DNA from: Neocallimastix lanati (nom. inval.)
Lineage: Eukaryota; Neocallimastigomycota; Neocallimastigomycetes; Neocallimastigales; Neocallimastigaceae
Assembly (NCBI GenBank): GCA_016946835.1
Contig: JACVTC010000047.1
Location: 124,001 to 188,000, forward strand
DNA length: 64,000 bases
Direction: 5' to 3'
Shown piece after piece: positions 51,640 through 64,000 of this stretch. Positions within the stretch are counted from its first letter, which is position 1, and every line of letters starts with the position of its first letter. Made by a program: the position numbers and the translations under genes. Below the pieces are notes generated by a model that saw nothing but the letters and a program-made list of their open reading frames with translations, did not search any database and was not told the DNA's origin.

Positions 51640-52015
51640 TAATATTATCATATCTATCTCGTCAGAATAAAAAATTCGTATAGAATTTTCAATTTTAAAA
51701 AAAAAGGAACGGAAAACAGTAAACTTGCTATTATCATTTTTATCATTAAATATGGAATATCTTCCCTTTGAAGTAGATAATAAACTATAGTTGCTATTAA
51801 AGTTCGAACTATTGAAAGGAATAGATACTTTTTAGTTAAAACTGATCCTTTTTGGAAGAACTTCTTATAAGTTTTATTTCTTTTACATAGAGTAGAAATA
51901 GAACAAAAAATTATTATTATTATTAAGATCTTTGATCTGTGTTTTATATTTTATCAATCTTTGTATTTTGAATGATTTCCTTTTAACTTTCCCTATGTCA
52001 GAATTAGTTTCAAAG
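51640..52015 (-). pseudogene. Decayed Ser/Asn-rich coding relic, family unknown
   Basis: The minus strand reads KVKRKSFKIQRLIKYKTQ, then after a frame change RSSSKKDQF, a stop, and in a third frame SIPFNSSNFNSNYSLLSTSK, GRYSIFNDKNDNSKF and TVFRSFFF. Its composition (Ser/Asn, mixed charge, G/C at first codon positions) is protein-like, unlike the surrounding DNA. It may be a decayed gene tail. No domain was recognised. Confidence 0.3.
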
Positions 52016-52685
52016 GAAGATTAAAATTTTGAAAGCAGGTTCATGTATTTATTGTTTTATTTTTTAATTTTTTTTTATTTAATTCTTTTTAAACACCATA
52101 CTATCTAATTTACCGATATTACTACTTCGTTTTATTTTATTTAATATTTTTTGGATGAAATAATTTCACTTCGCATCATTGCCATGATTATTTCAAAAAT
52201 TTTATTATATTTTTATTAATATTAACATTAATTTTATTTGTTTTAAAATTTTATTTTTAAAAACTTTATTGTATCTTAATTATTTTTATATAATTATTTT
52301 TATATATTTGTTTTATGATATTTATAAAATATTTTTAATATACCATTTAATTAGTATATTAATAGTTTTAATAATTAATAAATAAAGCAATAGTAGTTCC
52401 ATTCACTTAAGTAAAAATAATAATAATATTATTATTAAAATTTTATCTTTTATTAAACAAACTTTCTCTTATTTAAAAATATATATTTATATTTATAGTA
52501 TAATTAATCAAATTAATGATATAGCAATATACATTGACAAATATACAATATTTTAATATAATAAAAAAAAAATAATAATAATAATAATAATAATAATTAA
52601 TAGTATTTGTTGTGTAATAGATTAATTTTTATACAATGATAATAATAAAAATTGAAAATTATTGTGTAATTTAGATAGAAGTATA

Positions 52686-53106
52686 GTCATCCAGTTCTTA
52701 TCCTGGGTTGTTAAGTCGTTGGCTTATCATACCAAAGGTCTCTGGATCGACCCCCACAAGTATCATATCTTCACGATTTTTCCCTTTGGGTTTTGCGTGA
52801 AAGGTTAGGGGATAAACGATACTCAGGTATACTTTCAAAGTTTTCTATATTTCTAACACTATAAGAATCCCATTGCGTAAGCCTTGTCTGAGAGGATTTA
52901 CAGTGTCCAGCTCCTCTGGGATGGCAAGGACGCCACCTATAGTTGGCTCTGCTTTCCCTCGAGGATCGCGTAGGGTGCTTCTATATGGAGTTTCTTTGCT
53001 TATGGGGAGTTGAGAGCGTCGACGCCGTACCGGTATGGCAGTTAATTATACACCCATATTACTATATGGGGAAGACCAAAGTCTTCAGTCTATAAAAAAA
53101 AAAAAA
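52686..53106 (+). mobile_element. tRNA-derived SINE, family 2, with perfect 15-bp target duplication
   Basis: A 421-bp G/C-richer island ending in a poly(A) tail (about 53093-53106). It is flanked by exact repeats ttagatagaagtata at 52671-52685 and 53107-53121, the mark of a recent LINE-driven insertion. The head has an A-box-like ggttgttaagtcgttggc (52711-52728) and a B-box-like ggatcgacccc. The interval around the would-be anticodon (atCATaccaaAGGTC) looks by eye most like elongator tRNA-Met. Near the 3' end it carries AGAGCGTCGACG (53013-53024), a word also found in two LINE tails. A diverged relative is at 8511-9110. Confidence 0.88.
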
Positions 53107-53121
53107 TTAGATAGAAGTATA

Positions 53122-54425
53122 AACCATATTGATGGATAAAAAATGAATCAAAGTATTACACATGATTTTTTTAAATCAAAACCTAGAATCAATAAATAAA
53201 TGAACTATTAATTTATAAATGAAGTTATAAATGTATTTTTTATTGTCAATATATTATAAATATATTAGAATGAATTTAAAAAAATTATTTGAATATAATT
53301 TAATTAAAGAATTATTTTGTATTATTTTTTAAATTTTTTTTTTAGAGGGGTTTAATTTATATTAATCATTTTTAATTAAAAATAATAAAAAAAAATATAT
53401 AAAAAAATAAAATTAAAATTTAATAAATAGAAAGAAAATAGAAAATTTTATAAAAATTTTATATATAAAATAAATATATTAAAAGTATATCAGGATAAAA
53501 TTCAAAACAAGGTTTCAACTTAAATTTTAGTGTTTTGTTTATTAAATTATATAAAGTATTCTAAAATGTTATACTTAAAATATTTTAATATAAATTTAAG
53601 ATATAAACTCAAAAAAGGATATATTAAATAAATACTATAAAAAAGAATAAAAATAATATATATTAAGAATAAAAGACACTATTTAATATTTATTAATTTA
53701 TGAAAGTATGTTATATCTATATTTGATTATCTTTTTTTTTTTTTTTTTTTTTTCTTCTCTTTTCTTTTCTTTGCTATAAGAAATTTTATTAATTTAATTT
53801 AAAAAACATAAAAAAATAATATAAAATAATATTTATTTTAAATTATTAATATCTAATTAAATTAATGATTTCTATGTAATTTTTATTATTTGATTAATTT
53901 TATTTTATTTTATATTTTTATTTTTTTTTTTGAATATTATATATTATTTTTATACATTACTTTTTTATAAAATAATGAATAATACCTATATGTTATAATT
54001 TATTCAATAAAATTATAATATAATTCAAAGGTCAATCAAATTCTTTAAAAATTTTTTAATAATTACAAAAATAATTTTAAATTTAATTTTTAAGAATTAC
54101 TAAATAATATTATTTCTAATATCTAAAAATTATTACTTAAAATTTTATATTTTAATATAAATGTATAGGTCAATTATTGTTTAAAAATTTATTATATATC
54201 ATTCATTAAATAAAAATTATAAAAATTCAAATTTTTTAAGATGATTCTTTCTTTTTTTTTTTTTTTTGAATTTATTGCTTTTTTTAATAATATAAATAAT
54301 TAATTTTATATGGTATTAATAATTAATAATTAAAAATTTAAAATTTTAAATTAATTATTATTAATTAAAATCACTAATTCACTTTACCTTCTAACATTCT
54401 GTGTTTTTGTAAAATAAAGAATTTT
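53122..54425. other. Gene-free AT-rich stretch
   Basis: Poly(T) at 53731-53752 and a series of A/T-only segments. No gene or recognisable repeat was found. Confidence 0.5.
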
Positions 54426-54426
54426 T

Positions 54427-54695
54427 TATTATATATAATATAATATAATATAATATAATATAATATAATATAATATAATATAATATAATATAATATAATA
54501 TAATATAATATAATATAATATAATATAATATAATATAATATAATATAATATAATATAATATAATATAATATAATATAATATAATATAATATAATATAATA
54601 TAATATAATATAATATAATATAATATAATATAATATAATATAATATAATATAATATAATATAATATAATATAATATAATATAATATAATATAATA
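54427..54695. repeat. Pentanucleotide (AATAT)n array, ~265 bp
   Basis: About 53 tandem copies of the 5-mer, essentially uninterrupted. The flanks are plain A/T-rich DNA, and 54700-55470 holds no gene, only a poly(A) run at 55265-55296. Confidence 0.95.
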
Positions 54696-55261
54696 TTTTA
54701 TGTTAAAAAAAATATAAAATAAAAATATTTATTAACTATATATATAAAGAGTTTTTAGTATATTTAACATTACTTTTATTAGTTCTATTAATAATAAAAT
54801 ATTTATTAAAGAATAAATAATATACATTAATACTTTTTATACTAATGTAAAGTGATTATTATTATTTGTATTAAAATTATAATTTATAAACACTTTGAAG
54901 AAAAGATTAATAATTTTTGTTAAAATATATTAAATATATTTTATTAAAATAATTTATAATTTCTAAAAGTAATAAGGTATTTCATTTATAATTAAAATTT
55001 CTTATTAATTAAAAAGTACACCTTTTTAATTATTATATTAATAATAATAGAAGGAAAAAAACATTTAAAGTTTATTAAATAAATAAAAGTAATAAATGTA
55101 TTATTAAGTAATAATTAATATGTTAATAAATATATTAAAAATCTTAAATTTATTTTCCCTAACTAAAAAAACTTTATTAATATATTATTCATTAAAAAGA
55201 ATAATATTCTTCTTTTATTCTTTCATATATAATAAAATTTTCTTTTAATTATATATTATTT

Positions 55262-55301
<40 letters not shown>

Positions 55302-55471
55302 GTGTAATTGCATGTATTGTTTTATAATAAAATATTATTTAAGGATTGAATATACAAATTAATCAATACATAAAATAAAAAAATTTATTAAAATATGATA
55401 TTATTTTATTAAATATTTTTTTTCTTTAAAATTATAATTATTAAGCAATATATTAAAATCAATATATATAA

Positions 55472-62899
<7,428 letters not shown>

Positions 62900-62929
62900 A
62901 TAATTATTATTATTTCATAATTAATTTAT

Positions 62930-62934
<5 letters not shown>

Positions 62935-62972
<38 letters not shown>
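62935..62972. repeat. (AAT)n run between convergent genes
   Basis: A short AAT array just downstream of the ePHD stop codon. The ~530-bp gap to the convergent TPR gene (62900-63429) holds this, a poly(T) run at 63378-63405, and otherwise only A/T-rich DNA that must contain both 3' UTRs. Confidence 0.8.
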
Positions 62973-62973
<1 letters not shown>

Positions 62974-63374
62974 TATAGTAAAAGATTAATACAAATTGTC
63001 TAACAATTTACAATTATAAATCAACTTAAAATTATCTGAAACATATAGAAAACATATACATATATTAATATATCTATATTTTTTATTTTATAAATATATA
63101 TACTTATATATCAAAATTTATTTATTTAAAAATATTACGTTTTTCATATTTTATTTTATCTAATTATTTTTAATATATTATTTATCATTAATTATAGTAC
63201 ATTTCAATATCTTTATAAAAAAATAAATAAAACTATTTAAAAAAGAATAATTTCATTAATAAAAATTTAAAAATATATAAAATTTAATGATTTAAACTTT
63301 TTAATTTATTACAATATTTTTTATTAAAACTTATAAATTGGGTATATATTTATTACTGTAGGGTAATATCGTGA

Positions 63375-63411
<37 letters not shown>

Positions 63412-63429
63412 TTTATAAATTTAAATTAT

Positions 63430-63734
63430 CTAATTCAAATCATTAGATGTAGAAATAACATGCATTGCTAAATTTTTCATTGCCTGTTTTGTATTTGAAG
63501 TACCGGTACTATATTTTAAATATAAATTTGTTAATAATTATAATTTATTAATAAATACTAATATTTCGATATAAAGATATATAATACTTACATAAATCCA
63601 CTACTTAAATAAGCTGTTGATTCTGTTGGTAATAATTTAATAACATGATTATTATCTTCATTAGCTTCTTTTAAGAGACCTATAATTAAATTAATTGTTA
63701 TAAAAATAACAATAAATATTTTTTTTTTTTAAAA

Positions 63735-63789
<55 letters not shown>

Positions 63790-64000
63790 TGTATTTATAT
63801 GATATTTTGATATGTAATTATTATTTTTACCAAGTTTTTTGTATAGATATGCTCTATTGTAATATCCATAAACCGAATTTGGATTCATTTTTATATATAA
63901 ATTAAAATCGTCCAATGCACCTTTTAAATTAACATTTAAAATAACTCTAGTAATACCTCTATTTAATAAAATTTCATAATTATCAGGCTTTAATTTATTT
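63430..64000 (-). CDS. TPR-repeat protein, 3' end (partial)
   Basis: Minus strand, running off the window edge. Exons: 64000-63831 (incomplete), 63679-63592 and 63508-63430, stop TAG at 63430-63432. The introns are GTAAAA...TAG and GTAAGT...TAG, with phases consistent. The visible start reads KPDNYEILLNRGI, then GALDDFNLYIKMNPNS, YGYYNRAYLYKKLG. This is one full tetratricopeptide repeat and parts of its neighbours, with the usual A..D......I..NP and Y..RA..Y..LG spacing. The last ~55 residues are not TPR-like. TPR arrays mediate protein-protein binding; the specific role cannot be told from the 3' end. An (AAT)n run lies in the first intron (63738-63788). It is convergent with the ePHD gene. 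Confidence 0.8.

Overview
This is an extremely A/T-rich eukaryotic nuclear window with low gene density. It has long intergenic deserts, pervasive (AAT)n and poly(A)/poly(T) tracts, introns of about 70-200 bp, Asn/Ser-rich proteins and many decayed transposons. Two genes encode class C-type seven-transmembrane receptors whose extracellular part is a bacterial-type solute-binding domain. Together these traits fit an anaerobic gut fungus (Neocallimastigomycota). That assignment is inference; an amoebozoan with similar composition was considered and seems less likely because of the transposon content and gene density.

Layout. 1-9.6 kb: a decayed Copia retrotransposon (about 1.0-2.6 kb), a small secreted Cys-containing protein (3419-3988), a decayed MULE transposase (about 6.2-7.35 kb), a solo LTR with matching 5-bp target duplications (7724-8449) and an old tRNA-type SINE (about 8.5-9.1 kb). 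9.65-12.2 kb: receptor gene 1, minus strand, 3 exons. 13-22 kb: three copies of one tRNA-derived SINE family (one with a perfect 14-bp target duplication), another Copia scrap, a near-perfect 56-bp inverted repeat, a broken RING-IBR-RING (RBR) gene and an LTR-like element. 22.9-26.9 kb: a TIR-bounded deletion derivative of a MULE and an intact RBR ubiquitin ligase gene, the paralogue of the broken one. 26.9-36 kb: a degenerate non-LTR retrotransposon (APE endonuclease plus reverse transcriptase plus Zn-knuckle), a repeated C-terminal module, and a segment duplicated again at 48.5-49.5 kb. 36-42.9 kb: gene-poor desert with a ~185-bp tandem repeat and a perfect 34-bp hairpin. 42.9-45.8 kb: receptor gene 2, plus strand, 5 exons. 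46.4-53.1 kb: a second LINE tail, further relics and a second SINE family member with a perfect 15-bp target duplication. 55.5-62.9 kb: an 11-exon gene for an extended-PHD-finger protein of about 2,077 residues with long poly-Asn tracts and one apparent frameshift. 63.4-64 kb: the 3' end of a TPR gene on the minus strand, convergent with it.

Host genes: the two receptors are paralogues of almost equal length (782 and 781 residues) sharing two intron positions. The two RBR copies are identical over their 3' half but very different in the 5' half. The ePHD protein is probably a chromatin reader. The most notable unexplained signal is a short G/C-rich motif containing CGTCGACG. It is shared between the 3' coding part of two LINE copies and the tail of a SINE, with related sequence in a second SINE family, which suggests a SINE/LINE partnership.
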